From Pseudoteredinibacter isoporae (GTDB lineage Bacteria > Pseudomonadota > Gammaproteobacteria > Pseudomonadales > Cellvibrionaceae): a stretch of DNA of 64,000 nt. Below the pieces are notes generated by a model. That model was not told the origin of the DNA. It was given only the letters and a program-made list of their open reading frames with translations, and made no database searches. The stretch spans positions 62,001 to 126,000 of the forward strand of contig NZ_JAAONY010000003.1 in assembly GCF_011602085.1 (NCBI RefSeq), given 5' to 3'. The translations under genes were made by a program, and so were the position numbers. This document shows positions 44,474 to 53,596 of this stretch, in pieces. The first letter of the stretch is position 1. Each line of letters begins with the position of its first letter.

Positions 44474-46177
44474 TTAAACCTTATTGGCCCAAGTATCTTT
44501 TAAACCAATGGTGCGGTTGAAGACGATGCTTCCTTCCTGGCTGTGCTTGGCATCCAGACAGAAATAGCCTTCTCGCTCAAACTGATAAGCCTCTTCTGCT
44601 TTGGCTTTGTGCAAAGACATTTCCGCTTTTGCTCCGCTCACAATGCTGAGGCTCTCCGGATTAATGTAATCCAGGAAGTTTTTGTCGCCGGCATCCGGCG
44701 CAGCATCATTAAACAGGCGATCATACAGACGAACCTCGCAATCGATATTGTGGCTCGCCGACACCCAGTGGATCACACCGCGAGGACGAATACCTTCCGG
44801 GGGATTGCTGCCCACCGTAGCGGCTACCAAAGACACTTTGATCTCAGTAATGTCACCGGCATCGTTTTTAATGACATCCTCGGCCTTAATCACATAGCTG
44901 CCGCGCAGCCGGACGTATTCGCCCGCCACAAGACGCTTAAACTTCTTGCGTGAAAGGCTGCTGTCTTCGTTGAAGTCTGCGCGATCGATATACAGCGTTT
45001 CTGTAAACGGCAATTCGCGAATACCACGAGATTCATCGTTTGGATGAACCGGTTGCTGCATCGTAGCGACACCTTCTTCCACCGCATGGCCATCGGCCGC
45101 GACCTGATCAAAGTTCACCACCGTCAACAATAATGGATCAAGTACACACATTGCTCTTGGCGCAACGTTGTTCAGGTCGTCGCGAATCGCATGCTCCAGA
45201 GTCGCCACATCAATGGTGCTGCCGGATTTGGTGACACCAATAACATCGCAGAAGTTACGCACAGCGGCCGGAGTGACCCCACGACGTCGCAAACCGGAAA
45301 TGGTTGGCATACGTGGATCGTCCCAACCGTCCACAAAACCTTCATCCACCAGCTGCTTCAGCTTACGCTTGGAGGTCACGGTATAGTTCAACTCCAGACG
45401 CGCAAACTCGTATTGTTTAGGCGTACTTGGCACCGGCAGATTTTCAATAAACCATTCGTACAGCGGACGATGATCAGCAAACTCCAGGGTACAAATTGAA
45501 TGGGTAATGCCTTCAATGGCATCTTCCTGGCCGTGCGCGAAATCGTAAGTCGGATAAATACACCATTTGTCTCCGGTCTGATGATGCGCTTGCTTTCGAA
45601 TACGGTACAGCATCGGGTCGCGCATATTCATGTTGGGGCTGGCCATATCAATCTTGGCACGTAATACGCAGGCGCCTTCGTCGTACTCGCCGGCGCGCAT
45701 TTTTTCAAACTCGGCCAGATTTTCCTCAACACTGCGATCGCGATGAGGGCTGTCCTTACCCGGCTTGGTTGCCCAGCCGCGATATTCTTTGGTCTGCTCA
45801 GCACTCAAATGGCAGACATAGGCCTTGCCCTCACGAATCAGGTGTAAAGCCCACTCATAGAACTGCTCGAAATAGCTGGAGGCATAGCGGATATCGCCGT
45901 CCCAGTCGAAACCCAGCCACTGAACATCACGCACGATGGATTCCACGTATTCCTGGTCTTCTTTCGCGGGGTTCGTATCATCGAAACGGAGGTTACATCG
46001 CCCACCAAAGCGCTCCGCCAGACCAAAATTCAAACAGATCGACTTAGCATGACCGATGTGCAGATAGCCATTCGGCTCTGGCGGAAAACGGGTCACAAGG
46101 GCGTCGTGGCGACCTGCCTCAAGATCCTGAGTGATAATCTGTTCAAGGAAGTTCAGCGGTTTGCTTGTTTCGCTCAT
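44474..46177 (-). CDS. glnS: Glutaminyl-tRNA synthetase
   Basis: 567 residues. [21 protein letters not shown] (HIGH), [18 protein letters not shown], and the KMSKS equivalent [11 protein letters not shown]; the C-terminal beta-barrel anticodon-binding domains are complete. Direct GlnRS route for tRNA-Gln. Divergent from ppiB; glnS, cysS, ppiB and lpxH form a conserved neighbourhood. Confidence 0.97.
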   Translation of the reverse strand: MSETSKPLNFLEQIITQDLEAGRHDALVTRFPPEPNGYLHIGHAKSICLNFGLAERFGGRCNLRFDDTNPAKEDQEYVESIVRDVQWLGFDWDGDIRYASSYFEQFYEWALHLIREGKAYVCHLSAEQTKEYRGWATKPGKDSPHRDRSVEENLAEFEKMRAGEYDEGACVLRAKIDMASPNMNMRDPMLYRIRKQAHHQTGDKWCIYPTYDFAHGQEDAIEGITHSICTLEFADHRPLYEWFIENLPVPSTPKQYEFARLELNYTVTSKRKLKQLVDEGFVDGWDDPRMPTISGLRRRGVTPAAVRNFCDVIGVTKSGSTIDVATLEHAIRDDLNNVAPRAMCVLDPLLLTVVNFDQVAADGHAVEEGVATMQQPVHPNDESRGIRELPFTETLYIDRADFNEDSSLSRKKFKRLVAGEYVRLRGSYVIKAEDVIKNDAGDITEIKVSLVAATVGSNPPEGIRPRGVIHWVSASHNIDCEVRLYDRLFNDAAPDAGDKNFLDYINPESLSIVSGAKAEMSLHKAKAEEAYQFEREGYFCLDAKHSQEGSIVFNRTIGLKDTWANKV

Positions 46178-46419
46178 GGCGTTTGGATAATCCTTACTTC
46201 AATAGCTTGCATGTTGACCTCAAATGGCGACATATTCACCACGCCACCAGACCTTTACCCTGGATATACGGGCAGTTTGGGCCATTGGTTTGAGATCCGA
46301 GTCAAACCGCGTATTATAGCCGCCCTCAGCCCGAGTCGGCATCTTTTTCCTTGGTTTTTGCCTCAATCCGGCAACCCAGGCCGCGTAAACCCACTGTGAC
46401 AGCAGTTATAGGACAGACA

Positions 46420-46920
46420 ATGATTACTTTACATACCAATTTTGGTGATATCAGCATCGAGCTGGATTTTGAAAATGCCCCAAACACCGCCGCGAACTTC
46501 AAGCAATATGCAGAAGACGGCTTCTATGAAGGCACCCTGTTCCATCGGGTGATCGACGGCTTTATGGTGCAAGGTGGCGGCATGAGCGCCGACATGCAGG
46601 ACAAGATGGAAGGCCGCCGCGCTCCGATTGAAAACGAAGCTGATAACGGCTTGAACAACGATACCGGCACTGTCGCTATGGCACGCACTATGGACCCACA
46701 CAGCGCCACCTGCCAGTTTTTTATTAACGTTGCTGACAATGGCTTCCTGAATCACACTGCCAAGAACAGCCAGGGCTGGGGCTACTGCGTGTTCGGCAAA
46801 GTGATTGAAGGCATGGATGTGGTGAACAGCATTAAGGGCGTAGCGACCGGCAATATGATGGGTCACTCCGATGTCCCTAAAGACAGCATCATCATTGAAA
46901 AAGTCAGCATCAGCGAATAA
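46420..46920 (+). CDS. ppiB: Peptidyl-prolyl cis-trans isomerase B (cyclophilin)
   Basis: 166 residues. [47 protein letters not shown] and [16 protein letters not shown] are classic bacterial cyclophilin B segments. No signal peptide, so cytoplasmic. ATG 46420 is the natural family start; a GTG-like start further upstream would add unrelated residues. lpxH follows 28 bases later. Confidence 0.95.
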   Translation: MITLHTNFGDISIELDFENAPNTAANFKQYAEDGFYEGTLFHRVIDGFMVQGGGMSADMQDKMEGRRAPIENEADNGLNNDTGTVAMARTMDPHSATCQFFINVADNGFLNHTAKNSQGWGYCVFGKVIEGMDVVNSIKGVATGNMMGHSDVPKDSIIIEKVSISE

Positions 46921-46948
46921 TCATAAGATCTAACGAGTCGCCAGCGCC

Positions 46949-47665
46949 ATGAGTGTATTGTTTATTTCCGATCTGCATTTGGACGAAAGTCGCCCGGAAG
47001 TTACTGAAGCGTTCTTTCAGTTTCTTCAGGAGCGAGCGCCCAAAGCTGAGGCCCTCTATATTCTTGGGGACTTTTTTGAAGTGTGGATTGGTGATGATGA
47101 CGATGCCCCTCTGGCCCTGGAGGTTCAACAACGACTGAAACAGCTCAGCCAGAACGGAACGACGCTGTATATCATGCATGGCAATCGTGACTTCCTGTAT
47201 GGCGACCAGTTCTGCGAAAACAGTGGCGCCACTCTGCTAGCCGACCCTACGCTGATTAATGTTGCTGGCAAACCCTGCTTGTTGATGCACGGTGACAGTT
47301 TGTGCACCGATGACGCGGAATATATGGCGTTTCGCCAACAGGCCCGCAATCCAGCCTGGCAGGCACAGCTGCTTTCCCAACCTCTGGAAGCCAGACGCCA
47401 ACTGGCAATGCAATTGCGCCAACAAAGCAAATCCATGAGCGCCATGAAAGCCGACGACATTATGGATGTCAACGCCGAAGCCGTTGCCAACATCATGGAA
47501 AGCCAGCAGGCTGAAATTCTGATCCATGGCCACACTCACCGGCCAGCCCAACACGCTCTGGGCAATGACAAAGAACGCTGGGTGCTCGGTGACTGGCATG
47601 ACAAAGGCTGGTGTATCGAAGCCGACGAACACAGCATTCGCCTTGAGTCCTGGTCTATTGCTTAA
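46949..47665 (+). CDS. lpxH: UDP-2,3-diacylglucosamine diphosphatase
   Basis: 238 residues. Metallophosphatase motifs in order: FISDLHLDESRPE, GDFFEVWIGDD, GNRDFLYG, HGDSLC and HGHTHRPAQH. Cleaves UDP-2,3-diacylglucosamine to lipid X in lipid A synthesis, on the inner face of the inner membrane. Confirms a lipopolysaccharide-bearing Gram-negative host. An 11-bp inverted repeat covers its stop codon. Confidence 0.96.
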   Translation: MSVLFISDLHLDESRPEVTEAFFQFLQERAPKAEALYILGDFFEVWIGDDDDAPLALEVQQRLKQLSQNGTTLYIMHGNRDFLYGDQFCENSGATLLADPTLINVAGKPCLLMHGDSLCTDDAEYMAFRQQARNPAWQAQLLSQPLEARRQLAMQLRQQSKSMSAMKADDIMDVNAEAVANIMESQQAEILIHGHTHRPAQHALGNDKERWVLGDWHDKGWCIEADEHSIRLESWSIA

Positions 47666-47691
47666 TCATTTCCAGAGATTTGATTAAGCAA
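47658..47691. repeat. Perfect 11-bp inverted repeat at the lpxH stop
   Basis: TTGCTTAATCA pairs with TGATTAAGCAA across a 12-base loop. It includes the lpxH stop codon. No T-run follows, so it is a transcript-end stabiliser or rho-assisted terminator rather than a classic intrinsic terminator. Confidence 0.7.
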
Positions 47692-47799
47692 CTCTATACT
47701 GACGACAAATTTTCACAGCACTGTCTGTTCTCGCACTGTCACATCCGCTAATCTTTAGTTTAAATACGATTAACAAAAAAGTGTTTAGCGGGTGCCGAT

Positions 47800-48960
47800 G
47801 TGGAAAGTTTTGTCTTCAATACAACCAAGTCTCTGATCAATCAACCTGGTGCGATTGTCCAGCTGGCCGATATTTGCAGACAGCAAGGCATCAGCAAGCC
47901 AATCATTATCACCGACCAGGGCATTGTCGCCTGCGGCCTGCTGGAAAAACTGGAAGCGGTACTCCACAAAGAGGACCTGCCCTACGCCTGCTTTTCTGAC
48001 ATTGTTGCCGACCCACCGGAACAGATCATTTACGAAGCACTCGACGTTGCCCGCGCACAAGATGCCGATGGCGTGATTGGTTTTGGTGGGGGCAGCTCTC
48101 TGGACAGCGCCAAGCTGATTGCCCTGATGCTGGCCTCGGGCGAAAAACTGGAAGACATTTACGGCATCGAACAGGCTAAAGGTCCGCGTCTGCCCCTGCT
48201 GCTAATCCCCACCACGGCAGGTACTGGCTCTGAAGCAACCGCAGTAGCGATTGTCACCACGGGCGAAACCACCAAGATGGGCGTTGTCACACCACTGCTA
48301 TTACCTGACGTGGCCATTCTGGATGCCGAACTGACTCTCGGCCTTCCGCCTCATATCACAGCCGCCACAGGCGTTGACGCCATGGTGCATGCCATTGAAG
48401 CCTTTACCAGCATGCACAAAAAAAATCGCTATTCCGATATTCTTGCCAAAGAAGCCCTGGGTTTGCTGGCCGAGAATATTTTAGCGGCCTGCCAGAACGG
48501 ACAGAATCTGGAAGCCAGACAGGCCATGCTGCTGGGTGCCTTTCTTGCTGGACAAGCATTTGCAAATTCTCCTGTCGCCGCGGTACATGCTCTGGCCTAC
48601 CCCCTTGGCGGACATTTTCATATTCCCCACGGCCTCAGCAATTCACTGGTGCTTCCACATGTTATGCGTTTCAACAACAGCCATTGTCATGAACTGTATG
48701 CCGAACTGGCACCCATCATCATGGGCGACGATTATATTGCACACGAAGACAGTAAAGCCGTAAGCACCGAATTGATCAAATACATTGAATTGCTGATTGG
48801 CAACTTGAAGCTCTGCACACACCTGCGGGATCTGAAAATCAAGGAAAGTGATCTGGCGATGCTCGCCAAAGATGCCATGTTGCAAACACGCTTACTGCAA
48901 AACAATCCGAGAAACGTCAGCGAACAAGACGCTTTGGCTATTTACAAAGCCGCTTGGTAA
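47800..48960 (+). CDS. Iron-containing alcohol dehydrogenase
   Basis: 386 residues of the group III ADH fold. GFGGGSSLDSAKLIALM and PTTAGTGSEATAVAIV bind NAD(P) phosphates; metal ligands lie in D of GVDAMVHAIEAF and the His residues of VHALAYPLGGHFHIPHG. Likely a short-chain alcohol dehydrogenase; substrate not inferable. Starts at GTG 47800, preceded by GCGGGTG; the family N-terminus FVFNTTKSLINQPGA begins right after. Confidence 0.88.
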   Translation: MESFVFNTTKSLINQPGAIVQLADICRQQGISKPIIITDQGIVACGLLEKLEAVLHKEDLPYACFSDIVADPPEQIIYEALDVARAQDADGVIGFGGGSSLDSAKLIALMLASGEKLEDIYGIEQAKGPRLPLLLIPTTAGTGSEATAVAIVTTGETTKMGVVTPLLLPDVAILDAELTLGLPPHITAATGVDAMVHAIEAFTSMHKKNRYSDILAKEALGLLAENILAACQNGQNLEARQAMLLGAFLAGQAFANSPVAAVHALAYPLGGHFHIPHGLSNSLVLPHVMRFNNSHCHELYAELAPIIMGDDYIAHEDSKAVSTELIKYIELLIGNLKLCTHLRDLKIKESDLAMLAKDAMLQTRLLQNNPRNVSEQDALAIYKAAW

Positions 48961-49010
48961 TTTGGGCTCGCAAGACAGAAAAGTACGTCGCCGAGGCTCG
49001 GCGGCGAAAC

Positions 49011-50153
49011 TTACAACTTAAAGAACTGTTCGATTTTATCCCGTTCCCACATGGCATCCTGATGCCCCAAGTCCATCAACTCCTGACAGTACTCCGGACA
49101 AAACAACAGATAACTCGCCGCGGCTGAACCACCACCACTGGCGGTTGCACCGGTTGAACGGAAAAACATTTTTAAAGACGGCGGTAAATAGCGAACCTTA
49201 CGACCGGCAATTTTATCCAGGGCCTTGGAAGGCGAAATCACCAAACTTTCAATAGGGCGCAAACGTTTTTCAGCCTGGCGTTCTTCCTCACTCATTTTAA
49301 GCAGCAATTCGTTCACGCGCTCCAAATGTTCGATATCGCCTTCGAGACTATCAATAAAGGCGCTGTTAAACATATGGCCAATAATCTGCGCAATGGAAGG
49401 CGAGTGACGAATCGGTTGCGGCTTGCGATTCCACTGTTTGGTATTGCGATTACCACTCACCCCGATAATAAACACTCGATCAGCGCCCAAATGAAGCGCT
49501 GGGCTGATTGGCGCCAGCTGACGCATCGCACCATCGCCAAAATACTGTTCACCGAGTTTTACGGTGGGGAAAATAGTCGGGATGGCCGATGAGGCCATCA
49601 GATGATCAACATTGATGTCAGTGCGACGCCCTACCCGACGATGACGGCGCCACTCTCGAATGTTGGGATGCTCAGCTTTGGTTTGATAAAAACTGACAGA
49701 CTCACCCGTTGAGTAACCCATTGCGGTAATCGCCAGCGCTTCCAAGGAGCCATTGTTAAGCATGTCAGGAATTTGTTGAAACTGAATAGCCTTGGACAGA
49801 AAATCCCGCAATGGCGAATTGTCCAAAAGTGATACCGGCTTACTGACACCGACACCGCGATTGAACAAGGACCCCATCAAACTGAGGCCACCTTTGCTGA
49901 CATCCCATAAACCGGATTTAAAAACATGGTCGGCGGTCAGGTTGCCCCAGAAGTTTTCCAGGTTATCGACCGCAAAGGAAAAATTATCACAACGCGAAGC
50001 GAGACTGACAGCATTAATCGCGCCGGCGGAAGTTCCGCAAATAACGGGAAAGGGATTTTGCTCGGTAGGAACGATTTCCTTAAGTGCTTTAAGCACTCCG
50101 ATCTGGTAAGCAGCCCGCGCGCCACCACCAGAAAGAATCAAAGCATTTTTCAT
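49011..50153 (-). CDS. Patatin-like phospholipase
   Basis: 380 residues. Oxyanion loop LSGGGARAAYQIGVLKAL, nucleophile GTSAGAIN and Asp motif FGDGAMRQLAP make a full patatin Ser-Asp dyad. The C-terminal 100 residues are a helical extension. Cytoplasmic; may be an acyl hydrolase at the membrane. Ends close to a shared GC-rich hairpin with the convergent alcohol dehydrogenase. It begins three bases after the NfeD gene. Confidence 0.88.
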   Translation of the reverse strand: MKNALILSGGGARAAYQIGVLKALKEIVPTEQNPFPVICGTSAGAINAVSLASRCDNFSFAVDNLENFWGNLTADHVFKSGLWDVSKGGLSLMGSLFNRGVGVSKPVSLLDNSPLRDFLSKAIQFQQIPDMLNNGSLEALAITAMGYSTGESVSFYQTKAEHPNIREWRRHRRVGRRTDINVDHLMASSAIPTIFPTVKLGEQYFGDGAMRQLAPISPALHLGADRVFIIGVSGNRNTKQWNRKPQPIRHSPSIAQIIGHMFNSAFIDSLEGDIEHLERVNELLLKMSEEERQAEKRLRPIESLVISPSKALDKIAGRKVRYLPPSLKMFFRSTGATASGGGSAAASYLLFCPEYCQELMDLGHQDAMWERDKIEQFFKL

Positions 50154-50156
50154 AGC

Positions 50157-50606
50157 TTACTGCTGAGCTTCCACCTTTAACGTCATGCCATCTACGGCAA
50201 CCACTTTGACTTTGGTATTGGCCGGATAATCTTCTTCGGCCTCAATGACCCATAGAGAGTCACCAATTTGCACACGCCCTTTATTGGCACTCATATCTTC
50301 GAGCACCAGCGCCTCTTTGCCCAACAATCTCGCTTCAACACTGTTCAACAAAGGCTGGTCAGTGGCCTCATTGATGTGTCGAAAGCGCGCCCAGTACAGC
50401 CAGGTTGCGGCTACCGACAGCACCGCAAAACACAGCAACTGAGCTTGCCAGCTCATGCCGCCCAGTACAGCGGCAATCAAGGCGGTCAGCAAAGCGCCAA
50501 CACCAATGCCCAGTAGAAAGCCTGCGGCCCCGAGCATCTCCAGAATAAGCAGCACGACCCCTAGAATCAGCCAGTGCCACGCATTCATTTCACTAAAAAA
50601 CTCCAT
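50157..50606 (-). CDS. NfeD-family membrane protein (short type)
   Basis: 149 residues. Three to four membrane helices (for example LILGVVLLILEMLGAAGFLLGIG) followed by a C-terminal OB-fold-like domain (LLGKEALVLEDMSANKGRVQIGDSLW). Short NfeD1b proteins act with SPFH/stomatin proteins, whose gene lies directly upstream with a 10-base gap. ATG 50606 is chosen because the alternative further upstream would overlap the SPFH gene and has no helix pattern. Confidence 0.85.
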   Translation of the reverse strand: MEFFSEMNAWHWLILGVVLLILEMLGAAGFLLGIGVGALLTALIAAVLGGMSWQAQLLCFAVLSVAATWLYWARFRHINEATDQPLLNSVEARLLGKEALVLEDMSANKGRVQIGDSLWVIEAEEDYPANTKVKVVAVDGMTLKVEAQQ

Positions 50607-50616
50607 GCTAACAACC

Positions 50617-51531
50617 TTAGCTCTGTTTTGCTGATTTAACCAGTTCGTGGATACCCTCAATTGAACCAATCACACTGGAAGCTTCCAAAGGCATCAACAC
50701 CACCTTGCTGTTGTCAGCAGACGCAATCTGGCCAAGAGCATCAACGTATTTCTGAGCCACAAAGTAGTTAATTGCCTGCGAATTACCCTTCGCGATGGCC
50801 TCACTCACCATAAATGTGGCCTTGGCCTCCGCCTGCGCTTCACGCTCACGGGCTTCCGCTTCCAGGAAGGCGGATTCACGCTCACCTTCAGCTCGAAGAA
50901 TCTGGGATCTTTTCTCACCCTCAGCAACTTTAATCGCCGATTCACGCTCACCTTCGGCCAACAAAATCTGAGCACGCTTTTCGCGCTCGGCTTTCATCTG
51001 GTTTGCCATTGCATCGACCAGATCACGCGGCGGTGTAATGTCTTTAATCTCGATACGGGTTACTTTAATCCCCCAGGGGTTAGTCGCTTCATCAACCTTG
51101 GTCAGCAGCGCATTATTAATCTGATCACGGTTCGACAACATGGCGTCCAGCTCCATAGAGCCCAATACGGCACGAATATTTGTCATCACCAGATTCTGCA
51201 TGGCGCGTTCAAGATTGTTGACCTCGTAGGAGGCTTTGACCGAATCCACGACCTGGTAAAAGCACACCGCATCGGTCGTTACCATAGCGTTGTCCGCACT
51301 GATCACTTCCTGAGGCTGGATATCCAATACCTGCTCCATCACGATTTGGCGATGGCCGATAGAATCAATAAAGGGAACGATCATTTGCAAGCCTGGGCGC
51401 AGCAAGCGTGTGTATTTTCCGAAACGCTCAACGGTCCACTCTTCACCCTGTGGAACACTTTTTACAGCTTTGAGAATTACGATGATCGCCAGAACGGCAA
51501 CCACTACCACGGTAATATTGACATCGACCAT
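50617..51531 (-). CDS. SPFH/Band-7 (stomatin-like) protein
   Basis: About 304 residues. One N-terminal membrane anchor (NITVVVVAVLAIIVIL), then a prohibitin/Band-7 domain with SVPQGEEWTVERFGKYTRLLRPGL and VTRIEIKDITPP, and a C-terminal helical oligomerisation region rich in Ala/Glu/Arg. Resembles QmcA/stomatin partners of NfeD, thought to form membrane microdomains. GGGGGT lies before ATG 51531. Confidence 0.9.
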   Translation of the reverse strand: MVDVNITVVVVAVLAIIVILKAVKSVPQGEEWTVERFGKYTRLLRPGLQMIVPFIDSIGHRQIVMEQVLDIQPQEVISADNAMVTTDAVCFYQVVDSVKASYEVNNLERAMQNLVMTNIRAVLGSMELDAMLSNRDQINNALLTKVDEATNPWGIKVTRIEIKDITPPRDLVDAMANQMKAEREKRAQILLAEGERESAIKVAEGEKRSQILRAEGERESAFLEAEAREREAQAEAKATFMVSEAIAKGNSQAINYFVAQKYVDALGQIASADNSKVVLMPLEASSVIGSIEGIHELVKSAKQS

Positions 51532-51665
51532 AGATACCCCCAATAAAAGGTCTGTTAACGTGCGCTACGCTAACAGATTGCCTGCCCGCTTAAAAGCTGA
51601 GAATGGATCTCGGGGGATTTATTTAAACCCTATAGAAAGACAGGGAAGAAGCTGCGCGAAGAAAG

Positions 51666-51699
51666 AAGGCCGCTTGCCATCGCTTGGGCGAGCAGCCTT
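51666..51699 (-). terminator. Hairpin terminator of ggt
   Basis: Imperfect 13-bp stem, AAGGC-GCT-GCC pairing with GGC-AGC-GCCTT with two mismatches, and a T/C-rich tail on the minus strand. It lies directly after the ggt stop. Confidence 0.7.
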
Positions 51700-51706
51700 T
51701 GAATGA

Positions 51707-53455
51707 TTAATAAGCAACCGTTGCCGCATCCGGGCGACGGGTATCCGAAGCGCCGTACATATACCCTTTCAAGGTCGCAATCGACTGAGTGCTACCCATC
51801 GTGCGGGAATATTTCACATCGTGGCCCATCTTTTTCAGGATATCGACCGTATCTTTACTGACGCCCGGCTCAACAAAGACCTTATCGGGAAACCATTGAT
51901 GATGCATGCGAGGCACAGAAGTCGCTTCTGCAATGTTCATCTCGAAATCGATGGTATTCAGAACAATCTGCAGAACAATGGTAATAATAGTGCTGCCGCC
52001 CGGGCTGCCGGTCGCCAAAACAGGATAACCATCTTTAATCACCAGCGTTGGAGTCATGGAGCTTAATGGACGTTTACGAGGTTCAATCGCATTAGCCTCA
52101 CTGCCCAGCAAACCATAGGCATTGGGCTCACCGGGCTTCGCTGAAAAATCATCCATTTCATTGTTCAATAGAATACCTGTGCCATCGACCACAATACCGG
52201 AACCATAGCTGTAGTTAATGGTATAGGTATTAGACACAATGTTGCCCCAGCGATCCGCAACCGAGTAGTGAGTGGTGTCATTGCTCTCTTTGCCAAACAG
52301 CTTACTGGGCGCCACGTCTTCAGATGCTGTGGCCTTCTCTGGATTAATTTGATCGCGCAGTGTTTTCGCGTATTTTTTATCGGTTAACTGGGCAACCGGC
52401 ACACGATAAAAGTCCGGGTCGCCCAAGTGCTGACTGCGATCGGCGTAGGCGCGACGCATAGTTTCCGTCAAGGTATGCAGGTACTGGGCACTGTTGTGGC
52501 CCATCAGCTTCAGATCGTAACCCTCCAACACGTTCAGCATCTGAATCAAATGTACACCACCGGAACTGGGCGGCGGCATGGAGACCACCTCGTAGCCTCG
52601 GTAGTTGCCCTTCACTGCTTCGCGCTCCATAACTTTGTAACCCTTGAAGTCTTCGAGCGTGAACAGACCGTTATACTTGTTGGAAGCTGCGACAAATTTC
52701 TCGGCAATGGACCCCCCGTAAAACGCGGATTTACCGTGCTTGCTGATCTCAGAGAGTGACCAGGCCAGGTCTTTCTGAATCAAGCGATCACCGGCCTGGA
52801 GATTTGTCCCATCCGCTTTATAGAAAATCGCTTTGGTCGCCGGATAGCGAGTCATACGCTTGCGCTTAACCACCAAATCATTGGCCAGACCAGGAGTGAC
52901 GATAAAACCTTCTTTCGCCAGTTTGATCGCGGGTGCGATTACCTGTTCCAGCTTCATGGTGCCGTATTTATCGAGCGCGTGAATCATGCCCGCAACCGTA
53001 CCCGGCACACCGCCCGCGCGATAGGTATAACCCGCCATATCGCGATCAAAGTTACCGTCCTTGTCCAAAAACATATCGGTATAGGCTTTGATGGGTGCCA
53101 TTTCGCGATAGTCCAAAGCGACAACTTTGTCCTTTTCTTTCAGGTAGATCATCATAAACCCACCGCCACCAATATTACCGGCTTTGGGTAAAGTCACCGC
53201 CATGGCAAAACCCGTCGCCACTGCTGCATCGACGGCATTACCGCCCTGCTTCAATATATCCAGGCCGACCTGAGATGCCAGAGCTTCCTGACTGGCGACC
53301 ATACCGTGTTGGCCAATAACCGGATGGAAGCGGCTGTCATAACTGATAATGGCCGACTCCTGAGCGTTGACCGCAGAAGCAAGAGTCAATAAGACCGTCA
53401 AGACGGCACTCAGGCTAAAGCGCCAGGCAGATGGCGAGAATCGAGAAAAAAACAT
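51707..53455 (-). CDS. ggt: Gamma-glutamyltransferase
   Basis: 582 residues from ATG 53455. Signal peptide to about residue 32 (VLLTLASAVNA). The autocleavage site and nucleophile Thr lie in DTTHYSV, splitting precursor into large and small subunits; SSMTPTLVIKDG and GSPGGSTIITIV form the gamma-glutamyl pocket. Periplasmic enzyme that hydrolyses or transfers the gamma-glutamyl group of glutathione. AGGA lies before the chosen ATG; an in-frame start further upstream would not give a signal peptide at the terminus. Confidence 0.94.
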   Translation of the reverse strand: MFFSRFSPSAWRFSLSAVLTVLLTLASAVNAQESAIISYDSRFHPVIGQHGMVASQEALASQVGLDILKQGGNAVDAAVATGFAMAVTLPKAGNIGGGGFMMIYLKEKDKVVALDYREMAPIKAYTDMFLDKDGNFDRDMAGYTYRAGGVPGTVAGMIHALDKYGTMKLEQVIAPAIKLAKEGFIVTPGLANDLVVKRKRMTRYPATKAIFYKADGTNLQAGDRLIQKDLAWSLSEISKHGKSAFYGGSIAEKFVAASNKYNGLFTLEDFKGYKVMEREAVKGNYRGYEVVSMPPPSSGGVHLIQMLNVLEGYDLKLMGHNSAQYLHTLTETMRRAYADRSQHLGDPDFYRVPVAQLTDKKYAKTLRDQINPEKATASEDVAPSKLFGKESNDTTHYSVADRWGNIVSNTYTINYSYGSGIVVDGTGILLNNEMDDFSAKPGEPNAYGLLGSEANAIEPRKRPLSSMTPTLVIKDGYPVLATGSPGGSTIITIVLQIVLNTIDFEMNIAEATSVPRMHHQWFPDKVFVEPGVSKDTVDILKKMGHDVKYSRTMGSTQSIATLKGYMYGASDTRRPDAATVAY

Positions 53456-53564
53456 AGTGTGTCCTATTATTGATTGCGGCCCAGATGATGACATAGAAAC
53501 GCCCGTGGGCCTAGCCTCTGGGCCAGTCCCACGAACCGTGAAAATGCCGCGTGAGTGATACCGT

Positions 53565-53596
53565 TTCAGGCAGTTTCCTGTTCAGGCAACTTCCTG
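53565..53596. repeat. 16-bp tandem duplication at the aminotransferase stop
   Basis: TTCAGGCAGTTTCCTG is followed directly by TTCAGGCAACTTCCTG (two mismatches), straddling the minus-strand stop codon at 53582-53584. Confidence 0.6.

Noticed and set aside
48975-49010. GC-rich hairpin between the alcohol dehydrogenase and patatin genes as a terminator
   Set aside because: The CGCCGA/TCGGCG stem is real but no T-run follows on either strand, so it is not called as a terminator.
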